Below the pieces are notes generated by a model. The model was not told the DNA's origin, did no database searches, and saw only the letters and a program-made list of their open reading frames with translations. DNA of 64,000 nt from Thermococcus paralvinellae (lineage in GTDB: Archaea > Methanobacteriota_B > Thermococci > Thermococcales > Thermococcaceae). The stretch is taken from assembly GCF_000517445.1 (NCBI RefSeq), contig NZ_CP006965.1:1650681-1714680 (forward strand), written 5' to 3'. The position numbers and the translations under genes were made by a program. How positions within the stretch are numbered: position 1 is the first letter of the stretch; every line of letters begins with the position of its first letter. This document shows, piece after piece, positions 24,997-34,475 of the stretch.

Positions 24997-27497
24997 TCTT
25001 TTCTTAACTTTCTCCCCTCTTCTAGCTCTCTTCTCAAAGTCCTTGCCTCAAACTCTGCATTCTTAACCCTAAACACCTTTGCAATTCTCTCGACTGCTTC
25101 AAGCTTTCTAATTATGCCATCAAGCCACGTAAAGATGTCCCCGGGATAAAGAATCAGACCATATATCTTTCTGAAATACTCACTTATCTGAGTTGGATGC
25201 TTCCCTTCTCTCCTCAGCTCTATGATGCGGTCGCTTATTCTATGCATCGCATACTCAGTGCACTCTTTTTCTTCACACATAAAGAAATCTTGATAAATCG
25301 TGAAGAGCCTCTCTTGAGCATTTGGACTCAGCTCTGGGATAACTTTTTCAAGCTCCTCTAAAATCGAAGCAAAGCTTGGAGAAAAGATGTTAGCACTCAG
25401 CCTTCCTCTAACCGCCCCTTCCAGTTCTCTTTGCAAAGTTCCGCTTAAATAGACATTTTCAAAAGGCAAAAGCGTGATTGCAATCTCTCTTGGACTTTTC
25501 TTAGCTAAGTTTTCTCTAATGAACTGAGCTTCACTTGGCAGTAAAAAGCTCATGCTGACAGCTCTTCCGTAAGGTGTAACATTCACGAGCTTACCTCTGA
25601 GTTTAACAAAATCATACTCCTCAAGCTTTTCCAAAACCTTTTCAGCGCTTTGATTTGCGCCCAAACATTTGTTTTGAACTTCTTCTATATCATCCAAATA
25701 TGAAAAAACACATGAGTGTGCCAAGACCTGATCCTGCTCAAGCTCATCGCTCCACTCAACATAAACAGGTTCAATAGGTGCTGTTAACAGCTTAAATGCA
25801 ACTTCATCTTCCGTGCTTTCCATTTGAGCTGAGTATTTCTTCCCAGGCTCAATTATGAGATAAACCTTGCCCTTTTCATGATAGAGAGGTCTCCCAGCTC
25901 TTCCAAGCATCTGGTGAAACTCTCTAACGCTCAGCCACTTATTGCCCATTGCCAGGCTTTCAAAGATTACCTGACTCGCTGGAAAATCAACCCCAGCTCC
26001 TAAAGCCGCTGTAGTTACAACAACATCAAGCATCTGAGCTTGAAACTCCATCTCTGTGAGCTTTCTTTGATGATAAGGCAAGCCAGAGTGATAGGGTTTT
26101 GCTTTCAATCCTCTGCTTGTTAAAAATGCAGCTAGCTCATGGCATCTCTTCCTTGAAAAGGTGAAAACTATAGTCTGGCCTTTATAGCCCTGCTTCGACT
26201 TTCTCATAGCCTCAGCTTTAGCCAATTGGGCTATGTAGCGCCATTTTTCACTTTCATTTCTCGCTAAAATGACGTGCCTCTCTAAAGCCACTGGTCTCTC
26301 ATCATAGACAACTAACTTAAGCCCAAGCTCCTTTGAAAGTTCTTCAGGATTTCCAATTGTAGCACTCAGCCCAATGAACTGAGCTTTTGGATAGAGCTTT
26401 CTTAATCTCGCTATGAGGCCATCCAATCTTGCTCCTCTCTCCTCGTCATCAATCATGTGAATTTCATCAATGACAATAGTCCCAACTTTTCCAATTTTTC
26501 TGCCAGCTCTCAATAAGTAGTCGATTCCCTCATAAGTTCCAACAATTATGTCGGCATCAATTCCCGTATCCACAACGACGAGCTCGTCTTTAGTCTTAAT
26601 TCTGCTCATACCAACTCTAATCGCCACTCTTAAGCCAAGCTTAGAATATCTCCTTTTGAAATCCTCATATTTTTGATTTGCCAAGGCCACAAGGGGAACC
26701 AAAAAAAGCATTTTCTCTCCTTTTAACGCCTTAGTAACTCCAGCTAGTTCCCCTATAAGGGTTTTCCCGCTCGCTGTGGCTGAAACAATAAGAAGGTTCT
26801 CTCCTTTTAACAGACCATGCTGAATAGCTAAGCTCTGAACTGGTATAAGCTCCTTTACACCTTCTTTCTTCAACACATCTTTGAACTCTTCTGGAATTTT
26901 AAGCTCGTCAATACTTAGCTTTTTGACTTTAATTCTCTTCGGCTTAAGCTCATCCCATTTTGTAACTTCAGGATTTTTAGTTGGGTCAAATCTTGGATCA
27001 AAAACCATCAAAACTTTATCCAAATCCCTAAATCGTTGCAAAAGCTTCTTTGCTTGGTCAAACATTCCTAAACTCCTAAAGCGATACCGGAGCTCATTTT
27101 TAAGCTCTTCCTCTGCACACTTCTCACATATGTACTCGCTATGGAATTTTATTCTATTTCCTTCAGTTAATACCGTTATCTTTCCGTTAAGGAGGCAAAA
27201 ACGGCAGAGGTGAGCTTTTTCGACCCTCTTATTTTGAAGCCTTACTCTAAAATATCCCTCCCACTCATCTGCATCTACTAAAACAATTCTCGCCTGTCTA
27301 AGCAGCTTTTCAATCTCTTTAGGATTTCTATATTGGCTTCCCTCAAGAACTTTAAACAAACGGTTGTCTCTCATAATTAACCGATAAATCCTATCAGCTT
27401 TCAAATTCTGCATTTGAGAAAGTTTCTCGGGTTCTTTCGCAATGTAATATGCTTCAAGCTCATTCTTTTTCCTGCCTTTTCTGATTACAAACAGCAT
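24993..27497 (-). CDS. Ski2-like DEAD/DEAH-box helicase with N-terminal zinc-binding region
   Basis: An 834-residue superfamily 2 helicase of a type seen across Thermococcales. The N-terminal 170 residues hold CRFCLLNG and CEKCAEEEL, a four-Cys zinc site. Helicase motifs follow: SATASGKT (I), IDEIHMID (II), LSATIGNP (III) and HQMLGRAGRP (VI). A C-terminal helical region carries MCEEKECTEYAMHRISDRI and a winged-helix-like part. This order is like Hel308/Ski2 enzymes, but the front end differs. Substrate (DNA or RNA) is unknown. ATG 27497 follows AGGTGATTTCA. It lies just downstream of an Lrp-type regulator gene on the same strand. Confidence 0.85.
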   Translation of the reverse strand: MLFVIRKGRKKNELEAYYIAKEPEKLSQMQNLKADRIYRLIMRDNRLFKVLEGSQYRNPKEIEKLLRQARIVLVDADEWEGYFRVRLQNKRVEKAHLCRFCLLNGKITVLTEGNRIKFHSEYICEKCAEEELKNELRYRFRSLGMFDQAKKLLQRFRDLDKVLMVFDPRFDPTKNPEVTKWDELKPKRIKVKKLSIDELKIPEEFKDVLKKEGVKELIPVQSLAIQHGLLKGENLLIVSATASGKTLIGELAGVTKALKGEKMLFLVPLVALANQKYEDFKRRYSKLGLRVAIRVGMSRIKTKDELVVVDTGIDADIIVGTYEGIDYLLRAGRKIGKVGTIVIDEIHMIDDEERGARLDGLIARLRKLYPKAQFIGLSATIGNPEELSKELGLKLVVYDERPVALERHVILARNESEKWRYIAQLAKAEAMRKSKQGYKGQTIVFTFSRKRCHELAAFLTSRGLKAKPYHSGLPYHQRKLTEMEFQAQMLDVVVTTAALGAGVDFPASQVIFESLAMGNKWLSVREFHQMLGRAGRPLYHEKGKVYLIIEPGKKYSAQMESTEDEVAFKLLTAPIEPVYVEWSDELEQDQVLAHSCVFSYLDDIEEVQNKCLGANQSAEKVLEKLEEYDFVKLRGKLVNVTPYGRAVSMSFLLPSEAQFIRENLAKKSPREIAITLLPFENVYLSGTLQRELEGAVRGRLSANIFSPSFASILEELEKVIPELSPNAQERLFTIYQDFFMCEEKECTEYAMHRISDRIIELRREGKHPTQISEYFRKIYGLILYPGDIFTWLDGIIRKLEAVERIAKVFRVKNAEFEARTLRRELEEGRKLRKD

Positions 27498-27520
27498 TGA
27501 AATCACCTGAACTTATTGCA

Positions 27521-28012
27521 CTACCTTCTCCTTCTTGAACGCCTTTCCTTATACAGGACAACCCCATTCTCCTTAAAAGCATCTATGATAACTGAGACTT
27601 TAGCCCTTTTCATGTTCTTTCCAAGGTATTTCGCAGAAAGATTCCTTACAAACTCTTTAAGCTGAGGGACGTCTTTAAAGTTTGCCCTTATTAAAATTTG
27701 GAATTCTCCAGTTTTTCTATAAACTCCAACAACATTGTCAAGCTGACTTATGTTGTATAACATTTTATCGACAGTTTCATTATCAACGAGAAGCTCAACT
27801 TCAATTATTGCCTGAACAAATTCGTTCAAAAAGGTTGGATCAACTATTGCAGAATACCCCTTAATAGCACCCAAATTCTCAAGTTTTTCTATTCTGTTCT
27901 TTATACTTGCCGGTGAAAGTCCAATTTTTCTTCCTAGCTCTGTCAGAGTAGCTCTGCCATTCTTCCGGAGCTCCCTGAGAATTTCTTCATCTTTTTCGTC
28001 TATGCCTACCAT
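27521..28012 (-). CDS. Lrp/AsnC family transcriptional regulator
   Basis: A 163-residue regulator. The N-terminal winged helix (residues 3-62) has DEEILRELRKNGRATLTELGRKIGLSPASIKNRIEKLENLGAIKGY cut by typical Lrp positions, and the C-terminal RAM domain has the beta-alpha-beta-beta pattern (IIEVELLV, VVGVYRKTGEFQILIRA). The tail RRSRRRR is strongly basic and unusual, perhaps adding DNA contacts. The effector is unknown. It precedes the helicase gene by 24 bases and may be cotranscribed with it. Confidence 0.88.
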   Translation of the reverse strand: MVGIDEKDEEILRELRKNGRATLTELGRKIGLSPASIKNRIEKLENLGAIKGYSAIVDPTFLNEFVQAIIEVELLVDNETVDKMLYNISQLDNVVGVYRKTGEFQILIRANFKDVPQLKEFVRNLSAKYLGKNMKRAKVSVIIDAFKENGVVLYKERRSRRRR

Positions 28013-28056
28013 TTTCACCCAAACAAAATAGAAAGAGAAAGGTTATTATTTTTTCG

Positions 28057-28755
28057 CTATTCGATTGTATGGACTTGAGGTAAAGTAGAGAGTTTAATGG
28101 GAGCACCGAAAGCCCTGTCACCAGCATCTCCTAAGCCAGGCAAGATGTAGCCGTGGTCATTTAATTCCCTATCAATCTTTGCTACAAATATTTCTACCTC
28201 AGGATATGCTTCTTTAATCCTGCTTATTCCCTCTGGTGCTGCTAGAACTCCGAGAACAATCAAGCGCTTTGGAGTCCCGTACTTTTTAATCTCTTCAATT
28301 ACCTTAAGCAAGGTTGAACCAGTTGCAATCATTGGATCAGTTATTATAACCGTGTCCTCTGGTTTTATCTGGGGTATCTTAACGTAGTTCATCTCTATCT
28401 CAAACTTTGGTGCCTTACCTCTTGATGCTGAAATTATACCAACTCTAGCATGTTCAAAAACCTTTATCAGCCCCTCCATAAGTGGAATTGCTGCTCTCAA
28501 GACCGTAACAATTACAACGTTCTTTCTATCCTTAACAATGATACCTTCCGTCTCTTCAAGAGGAGTTTCAACTTTAATTTTCTCTACTTCCATTGTTTTC
28601 GTTAATTCGTATCCCATGTACCTTCCTAGTTTTACTAATCCTTTTCTAAATGCTATTGAGTCCGTGTTTTTATCCCTAAGCTCTGTAAGAACCTCCATCA
28701 AAAAGGAGGAGTCCTCAAATGAGTAAACACCACTCCATCTTTTGTCCTCAATCAT
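28057..28755 (-). CDS. upp: Uracil phosphoribosyltransferase
   Basis: A 232-residue salvage enzyme that converts uracil and PRPP to UMP. The PRPP-binding loop is [13 protein letters not shown], and the uracil-binding C-terminal segment is [16 protein letters not shown]. The ATG at 28755 follows GGTGAGGGTA; the start region overlaps the end of the uracil permease gene, so uptake and salvage are coupled in one operon. Confidence 0.95.
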   Translation of the reverse strand: MIEDKRWSGVYSFEDSSFLMEVLTELRDKNTDSIAFRKGLVKLGRYMGYELTKTMEVEKIKVETPLEETEGIIVKDRKNVVIVTVLRAAIPLMEGLIKVFEHARVGIISASRGKAPKFEIEMNYVKIPQIKPEDTVIITDPMIATGSTLLKVIEEIKKYGTPKRLIVLGVLAAPEGISRIKEAYPEVEIFVAKIDRELNDHGYILPGLGDAGDRAFGAPIKLSTLPQVHTIE

Positions 28756-28760
28756 TACCC

Positions 28761-30032
28761 TCACCCCAAAACTTGATCTAAGATTATAGCAGTTAGAGCC
28801 CCAACGGCCATGCCGGATTCCAAAATGCTGGCTATGATTTTAGGGAAGTGCTCCAAAAATTCCGGAGGCAATTGAGGAGCACCCAATCCAACTATTAAAG
28901 CACTTGCAATTATGAGCATATTCCTATCATTTAACTCAACCTTATCCTTTATTAGCCTAAGCCCAGTAACGCTTATCATTCCGTACAACGCTATGGTTAA
29001 TCCTCCTAAAACTGGTGCTGGAATTGAAGCTAAAATTCCCGAAAACTTTGGAATCAACGAGAGTAAGATTAGTATTAATCCGCCAATTTGAACAACCTGC
29101 CTGCTTGCCACTTTGGTTAAGGCAACCAAACCAATGTTCTCTGAGTAGCTCGTGGTTCCACATGCTCCTAAAAGACCAGCAATTGAACACGCTATGCCCT
29201 CGCTCATTATTCCCATATTGATGTTTTTGTTTGTTATGGGAGCTTCGCTTATGGCTGAGATTGCATGGTAATCTCCAACACTCTCGATTATGCTGACCAT
29301 GAAGGCAAAGAGTAGTGTAACCACTGCAGTTATGTCGAAGACTGGAGCACCCCAAGGCAAAGGCTTTGGAATGCTGAAGAGTGGAAGCTCCTTTACCAAG
29401 CTTAGGTCAGCCATTCCCAACGCCAGACTTACTGAATAGCCAACGAGAGCTCCGACTATAACTGGCATTGCTCTCAGGGAACCTTTAGCCTTTAGAGCAA
29501 CGTAAACTGTGGTTGCAAAGGTTATTAAGGCCACTAAGAAAGCCTTTGGAACGCTTTGCCCAGAGGGATCTGCAAAGTAGTTGAAAGTATATTTTACTGC
29601 AACATGAGCCAAGCTGAAGCCTATGAGCATTATTGTAACCCCTGTAACTACTGGAGAGAAGAGCCTCTTAATTCTCCCAACTATGCCCAAGCCACCAATT
29701 AATGCTTCTATAATCCCCCCAACAATCAATGCACCTTCCACAGCTGCTAGGCCTAAGCTCTTGCCAATGCTTATAATCCCTGGGATGAAGGCAAAGCTTG
29801 AGCCCTGAACAATTGGATATCTTGAACCTATTGTTGTTTGTAGGAGTGTTGCTATACCCATTGCCAAAAGAACCGCTTGTATCATCAGTGCAATTTCCTC
29901 AACGCTGAGCCCTATTGCAGTTCCAACAACAAGGGGCACTGTAACAGTTGCTCCAAACATTGCAAGAACGTGCTGGAAGCCCAAAAGAACTGCCCTCTTA
30001 GTCTCAACCTTCTCCTTAATACCAACTCTCAT
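28761..30032 (-). CDS. uraA: Uracil/xanthine permease (NCS2 family)
   Basis: A 423-residue nucleobase:proton symporter with about 14 membrane segments. NCS2 marks include [16 protein letters not shown] at the N terminus, GSSFAFIPG in TM3, [11 protein letters not shown] (TM8 Glu) and [13 protein letters not shown] (TM10 Glu region). The position directly upstream of upp supports uracil as substrate. The ATG at 30032 follows GGGGGATGGA; ATG at 30044 is an alternative. The TATA-like AACTTTTTAAAC lies near 30075-30085 on the minus strand. Confidence 0.93.
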   Translation of the reverse strand: MRVGIKEKVETKRAVLLGFQHVLAMFGATVTVPLVVGTAIGLSVEEIALMIQAVLLAMGIATLLQTTIGSRYPIVQGSSFAFIPGIISIGKSLGLAAVEGALIVGGIIEALIGGLGIVGRIKRLFSPVVTGVTIMLIGFSLAHVAVKYTFNYFADPSGQSVPKAFLVALITFATTVYVALKAKGSLRAMPVIVGALVGYSVSLALGMADLSLVKELPLFSIPKPLPWGAPVFDITAVVTLLFAFMVSIIESVGDYHAISAISEAPITNKNINMGIMSEGIACSIAGLLGACGTTSYSENIGLVALTKVASRQVVQIGGLILILLSLIPKFSGILASIPAPVLGGLTIALYGMISVTGLRLIKDKVELNDRNMLIIASALIVGLGAPQLPPEFLEHFPKIIASILESGMAVGALTAIILDQVLG

Positions 30033-30116
30033 TCCATCCCCCATAAAAGCCCGCTCAATCTGTGTATGATTTTGTTTAAAAAGTTTTCGGATAATAAAAA
30101 AATTAACAAAAATATG

Positions 30117-30488
30117 TCAATCTCCTCTTTCCTCCGGAGGAACACTCTTCTCGGTTACAGGGATTATGCAGAGAAACTCAAAGGTCTCTGAATCTGGATT
30201 CTCATATCCGTGAGGCTCATTTGGAGGTATATACAGAAAGCTGCCCGGGACAACTTTCACTGTCTTTCTGCCGTTTGTTATGTAACCTTCCCCCTTAACT
30301 ACAAATATTTCATGCTCCCATGGATGTTGATGAATAGGTATCCTTCCATCCTTCTTAATTACAAAATACCTCATTGCAAAGTTCTTTGCTCCAACTTTCG
30401 GAGAAACGAGCCATCTAATTGTTGTTTTCTCAACCCCTTCTATTGTAACTTCCTTTTCTTCCACATCAAGATAATGCCCAACGAACAT
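30117..30488 (-). CDS. Cupin-fold protein
   Basis: A single-domain cupin of 123 residues. Motif 1 is PIHQHPWEHEIFVVKGEG and motif 2 is PGSFLYIPPNEPHGYEN; the three His and one Glu form the usual metal site. Small archaeal cupins are variously isomerases, dioxygenases or sensors, so the reaction cannot be told. ATG 30488 follows GGGTGACAGAA. It is divergent from the metallophosphoesterase gene. Confidence 0.85.
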   Translation of the reverse strand: MFVGHYLDVEEKEVTIEGVEKTTIRWLVSPKVGAKNFAMRYFVIKKDGRIPIHQHPWEHEIFVVKGEGYITNGRKTVKVVPGSFLYIPPNEPHGYENPDSETFEFLCIIPVTEKSVPPEERGD

Positions 30489-30545
30489 TTCTGTCACCCA
30501 AAGGTCTTTAAGTTTTGAACTACTTAAGGGTTTTTGGTGAAAAAC

Positions 30546-32210
30546 ATGAGAAAGCTTTTCGTGTTGCTTTTAATAGGACTAATTATCTTCTCAGCAGGAT
30601 GTACCCAGAAAGGAACAACTTCAACAGAGACTACTCAAATTGCAACCCAAGAAAAGTCAAGTGAGACACAAATAACAACTTCCACACCAACACAGACTCA
30701 AGCTCAAGGAATTAACTTCAAAGAGTACAAGCGTGGTGAGATAATCGGAAATTGGTGGAAGCTTTTTGATACAAGTGTAGTTTATGTCAGCAAGGGATAT
30801 GAAGACTTAGCAAAGCACTACTTTCCAAATGCTCAAATAAAACCTGCAAGTGAGTTTGATAAAGGAATTGCAATTTTAAGCCCAAAAGATGCAAGAGAGC
30901 TTTTGAGAGGAAAGCCAATGCTGATTACAATCAACGACTATTTCGGCTATGTCCTTTACAAAGTTGGATACAAGTTCGTTGGACAGGATATGGGGATGAT
31001 TGTGGCATACAAAGAAGACAACAAAGACAGGCTAATCTTTACAGGTAATGGAAAAGCCGGAACTGGAGCAGCATTGAAATATGCACTCGAAATTAAAGAT
31101 GGAAAAAGAGAGCCAAAGGCAACATATATTCTGAGAAGGGGAGATTTTGAGGGCGTTGTGCTGAAAGAAATAGGCGACAACAACTGGAATGGAATTCCGG
31201 AAAGTGGAGAATACTGGATAATCAACGAAATTTACTTTAAGGAGCCATTTATTTACAACTGGCGCATTGTTAATGGGAAAAATGTAACGGTTAGTGGAGG
31301 ATTCATCAGATACGTTAACGGCTCAAGAGTTTACATCTACGCTTTGAGCTTTAATGTGAGTGTTGAAGTTAAAAACGGAAATGGAGCAGAGATAACTTAC
31401 GTTATCGAAAACATAAACCCAAGTATTATGGAGATTCCAGAGAATGCAGAAACTGGGAATACTTGGATTAAGTTCACTACAAATGAGGAACACTTTGTAA
31501 TTCAAGCAAAGAATCTCGAAAACTTCACCTTCTTTGCTTTTGGTGACCACAGGCCTGGAAGTGGAAAGAAAGTCCCAGAGATGTTCTTGAAGGTTAGAGA
31601 TGCCATGAACAATGACAGTGGGATATTCATAATTGACGGCGGAGACTTAATTTATTCCGGAAAAGTTGAGGAGTGGGGAGAGCTGTTTAAAGCTTGGAAG
31701 TTCAATAAACCCGTTTTCATAGCAGTAGGCAACCACGAGTACCAGGGAGAAGGAGTTAACATATACCACAAATACTTTGGACCAACAGATTATTCCTTTA
31801 TCCTTGGAAACTACTACTTCATTTTCATGAACAATGTTCAAAATGGATACTCCCTGAGTGCTTCTCAGTGGAAATGGCTCGAAAATGAGCTTGAAAAAGC
31901 AAAGAAACTTAACAAGAAGCCAATAATTGTTATGCATACACCTCCAGTTGACCCAAGACCCGGAGGAGACCATTCAATGAAGCCAAGTGAGGGGGAGAAG
32001 TTACTTAATCTTATGAAAGAATACAACGCCTTTGGAATATTCAGCCACATTCACATCTACTGGTACGGAGAAAAGAACGGGGTCTACTTTGTAGTAACCG
32101 GTGGGGGTGGAGCTCCGCCATATGCTAAGCCTGACGAGGGAGGATTCTACCATTATGTCAAGATTTCTGTGGATGGGGGAATCCAGGTTGAACCTATAAA
32201 GGTCAGCTGA
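30546..32210 (+). CDS. Secreted metallophosphoesterase lipoprotein
   Basis: A 554-residue exported protein. The signal peptide ends in lipobox FSAGC (Cys19), followed by a Thr/Ser/Gln-rich linker of about 40 residues likely to be glycosylated. An N-terminal domain of unknown fold (60-300) precedes a calcineurin-like phosphoesterase domain with FGDHRPGS, DGGDLIYSG, VGNHEYQG, MHTPPVD and FSHIHIYW, which supply the two-metal site. It probably cleaves phosphomonoesters or diesters outside the cell. GGTGA lies 5 bases before ATG 30546. The genes just downstream (acidic microprotein, Pit permease, PhoU-like) suggest a phosphate-acquisition role. Confidence 0.88.
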   Translation: MRKLFVLLLIGLIIFSAGCTQKGTTSTETTQIATQEKSSETQITTSTPTQTQAQGINFKEYKRGEIIGNWWKLFDTSVVYVSKGYEDLAKHYFPNAQIKPASEFDKGIAILSPKDARELLRGKPMLITINDYFGYVLYKVGYKFVGQDMGMIVAYKEDNKDRLIFTGNGKAGTGAALKYALEIKDGKREPKATYILRRGDFEGVVLKEIGDNNWNGIPESGEYWIINEIYFKEPFIYNWRIVNGKNVTVSGGFIRYVNGSRVYIYALSFNVSVEVKNGNGAEITYVIENINPSIMEIPENAETGNTWIKFTTNEEHFVIQAKNLENFTFFAFGDHRPGSGKKVPEMFLKVRDAMNNDSGIFIIDGGDLIYSGKVEEWGELFKAWKFNKPVFIAVGNHEYQGEGVNIYHKYFGPTDYSFILGNYYFIFMNNVQNGYSLSASQWKWLENELEKAKKLNKKPIIVMHTPPVDPRPGGDHSMKPSEGEKLLNLMKEYNAFGIFSHIHIYWYGEKNGVYFVVTGGGGAPPYAKPDEGGFYHYVKISVDGGIQVEPIKVS

Positions 32211-32227
32211 TCCTTTTCCTATTTTTA
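32211..32227 (+). terminator. T-rich terminator after the phosphoesterase gene
   Basis: TCCTTTTCCTATTTTTA follows the stop codon directly, an archaeal poly-T termination signal. The microprotein gene therefore probably has its own promoter. Confidence 0.4.
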
Positions 32228-32283
32228 TTAACGAAAAGTTCTTAAAGTCATAATGCAGAAAAACAATAGGAGGAGGTGGGAAT

Positions 32284-32448
32284 ATGCAACCTCCAAAGAA
32301 AAAGAAAGTTGAAGAGATAGAGGAAGAAGAGTTCTTCGAGGAAGAGGAATTTGAAGATTGGGAAGAGGACTGGGAAGAAGAGTGGGAAGAGGAAGAATGG
32401 GAGGAGGATTGGGAAGAGGAGGAAGAGTGGGAAGAAGAGGAATGGTGA
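32284..32448 (+). CDS. 54-residue Glu/Trp repeat microprotein
   Basis: A short gene with a very strong ribosome site (GGAGGAGGTGG, about 5 bases before ATG). The product starts MQPPKKKKVEEIEEEEFF and continues with almost only Glu, Asp and Trp. Tryptophans fall at 26, 30, 34, 39, 43, 49 and 54, every four to six residues, so that a helix would carry a Trp stripe on a highly negative surface. About 35 acidic residues in 54 make it one of the most acidic proteins possible. T-rich sequence follows the TGA. I know no characterised family. Its place between a phosphoesterase and the Pit permease may hint at cation or polybasic-partner binding; that is speculation. Confidence 0.75.
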   Translation: MQPPKKKKVEEIEEEEFFEEEEFEDWEEDWEEEWEEEEWEEDWEEEEEWEEEEW

Positions 32449-32468
32449 GCTTTTTATTTTTGCACCTT
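32449..32468 (+). terminator. T-rich terminator after the microprotein gene
   Basis: GCTTTTTATTTTTGCACC directly follows the TGA. The T-runs suggest that the microprotein message ends here, before the Pit promoter. Confidence 0.4.
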
Positions 32469-32470
32469 TT

Positions 32471-32487
32471 CTATATAGTCTATATAG
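32471..32487. promoter_or_regulatory. Repeated CTATATAG palindromes upstream of the Pit gene
   Basis: CTATATAG occurs at 32471-32478 and 32480-32487, followed by the related GCTATATTC near 32501-32509. They lie upstream of the TATA-like CTATTTATATG (32522-32532) of the phosphate permease gene. The repetition suggests a regulator site, but simple AT-rich sequence is possible. Confidence 0.35.
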
Positions 32488-32563
32488 ATGAGTGTATTTA
32501 GCTATATTCTATTTCGACAACCTATTTATATGCTCCAACTGACGGTTTCTTGGGTGGGGATAA

Positions 32564-33787
32564 GTGCTCGAGACCCTTACAGATCCATGGCTTTTTATCA
32601 CGATCGCTGTTGGTCTTTTCATGGCCTGGGCAATAGGCGCAAATGATGCTGCAAATTCCATGAGCACTGCTGTTGGAGCTGGAGCAATAACCCCAAAGCA
32701 GGCGGTCATAATTGCTGGGATTTTAGAGTTCACTGGAGCTTATTTCTTTGGAAAGAGCGTTACAGAAACTATAAGAAAAGGTATAATCGACCTCTCCCAA
32801 ATAACAGAGCCAACCGTTCTAATCTACGGTTCGATAGCAGCTTTGCTTGCAGCTGCTTTGTGGCTTCTCATAGCAACAAAATTCGGGTTGCCAGTATCAA
32901 CAACACACTCTATCATTGGTGGAATAGTTGGATATGGGATTGTATATGCAGGTCTGGGGATAGTCAATTGGGGCAAGATGGCTCAAGTGGTTGCCAGCTG
33001 GATTCTCTCGCCAGTTTTTGGAGCAATAATGGCATTTGTAGTCTTTAAAGCGATCTCAAAGACAATCCTCCAAAGCTCTACTCCAGTAAAAAGTGCCAAA
33101 ACCCACTCTCCAATCTGGATTGGGTTAGCGTTCGTTGTGATTGGGGCAATGTTCTACATAAAAGTTATGCATGGGAAATCCTTGCTGACAGCAATCGTAA
33201 AGTTTGGAATTCCAGCAGGATTTGTAGCATTTATCATAAGTTTTGTGGTTTTAAGACGGAATTTCAAATCTGATGATCCATATATTGGAGTTGAGATGAT
33301 ATTTAAGAAAGTCCAAGTTCTAACATCAGCTTATGTTGCTCTATCCCACGGAGCCAATGACGTTGCCAACGCAATCGGCCCAGTGGCAGCTGTTTATGCT
33401 GTCGCCACAATGGGGCTAGCTGGAATGAAAGTCCCAGTGCCGAGATGGATTCTGGCAATGGGTGGTTTAGGAATTGCGGTTGGTGTTGCTACATACGGTT
33501 ACAGAGTCATGGAAACTGTAGGGAAGAAAATTACAGAGCTGACAAATACAAGAGGATTCAGCATTGACTTCTCAGCAGCAACTGTCGTTTTAATTGCATC
33601 ATGGCTTGGACTTCCAATTTCAACCACACACACAGTAGTTGGAGCAGTCATTGGTGTAGGGTTAGCAAGGGGAGTAAAAGCAATAAACAAGGACATTGTT
33701 AAAGATATAATAATTTCATGGTTTGTAACTGTGCCAATAGCCGCTATTGTCAGCGGGATAATATTTAAGATTTTGATGGTGATGTAA
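32564..33787 (+). CDS. pit: Inorganic phosphate transporter (Pit family)
   Basis: A 407-residue permease with about 10-11 membrane segments. The two inverted PHO4 repeats are clear: GANDAANSMSTAVGAGAI (near residue 27) and SHGANDVANAIGPVAAV (near 263), with the matching STTHSIIGG and STTHTVVGA motifs. It imports phosphate with Na+ or H+. The start is a GTG with GGTGGGG 4 bases before it. The next gene, a DUF47 PhoU-like protein, follows after 1 base and is a common partner of Pit carriers. Confidence 0.93.
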   Translation: MLETLTDPWLFITIAVGLFMAWAIGANDAANSMSTAVGAGAITPKQAVIIAGILEFTGAYFFGKSVTETIRKGIIDLSQITEPTVLIYGSIAALLAAALWLLIATKFGLPVSTTHSIIGGIVGYGIVYAGLGIVNWGKMAQVVASWILSPVFGAIMAFVVFKAISKTILQSSTPVKSAKTHSPIWIGLAFVVIGAMFYIKVMHGKSLLTAIVKFGIPAGFVAFIISFVVLRRNFKSDDPYIGVEMIFKKVQVLTSAYVALSHGANDVANAIGPVAAVYAVATMGLAGMKVPVPRWILAMGGLGIAVGVATYGYRVMETVGKKITELTNTRGFSIDFSAATVVLIASWLGLPISTTHTVVGAVIGVGLARGVKAINKDIVKDIIISWFVTVPIAAIVSGIIFKILMVM

Positions 33788-33788
33788 A

Positions 33789-34463
33789 ATGCAAGTTTGG
33801 ACTAAGCTCTTTGCGAAAAGCCCGTTTAAGCCTTTAATAAAGCACGCTGAAGTCGTGTTAGATACCGTGGAAACTCTTGAGAGAGCTCTTGAACTGTGGT
33901 ATGATAAAAAATATGACGAAATGGAAAAAGTAGCGATTGAAGTTGACAACTTGGAAGATATTGCAGATAGGATTAAAGAAGAAATTAGAGACAGCTTAAC
34001 AACAAAGCTCTTCATGCCAGTAAACAGAAATGACATTCTTGAGTATCTTCACATGCAAGATAAAATAGCAGATGCTGCTGAAGACACTGCAAAGTGGTTG
34101 CTCATAAAAAGGCCCAAAGAGATCCCAGAAGAAATCAAAGAAATTATCTTGAAGATGGGAAAGGAAAGCATTAAAGCTGCAAAGCTCGTCCACAAAGCAA
34201 TAGTCCAGATGGATACTGTAATTGAGAGCGGGTTTAGTGAAAAAGAAATCGAAAAGGAATATGAGCTGATAAAGGAGATAGAAAGTGTTGAGAACAAAAT
34301 AGATGGGCTTGACACAAAGCTCATGAAACTGGTTTTTGAGAACGAAGATAAACTCAGCTGGGGGGATGGGTTTTACATCTTAAATATAGCAAGAACGCTC
34401 AGCAACATCTCAGATAAGGCCAAGGACTCAGCAGAGAGAATAAGGCTTATGATGAACAAATGA
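33789..34463 (+). CDS. DUF47/PhoU-like phosphate transport regulator
   Basis: A 224-residue all-helical protein of the DUF47 (TIGR00153) family related to PhoU. Helices with E/D-x-x-D motifs (EKVAIEVDNLEDIADRIKEEI, DILEYLHMQDKIADAAEDTA) give the metal-cluster faces seen in PhoU proteins. It likely controls the adjacent Pit permease. GGTGATGTAAA, inside the end of the permease gene, serves as its ribosome site. Confidence 0.9.
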   Translation: MQVWTKLFAKSPFKPLIKHAEVVLDTVETLERALELWYDKKYDEMEKVAIEVDNLEDIADRIKEEIRDSLTTKLFMPVNRNDILEYLHMQDKIADAAEDTAKWLLIKRPKEIPEEIKEIILKMGKESIKAAKLVHKAIVQMDTVIESGFSEKEIEKEYELIKEIESVENKIDGLDTKLMKLVFENEDKLSWGDGFYILNIARTLSNISDKAKDSAERIRLMMNK

Positions 34464-34475
34464 AGAAGGAAAGCA

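Noticed and set aside
32284-32448. Microprotein as a low-complexity non-coding repeat
   Set aside because: The strong SD, ATG, non-repeating codon choice (gaa/gag mixed) and in-frame stop before a T-tract favour coding; kept as a gene.
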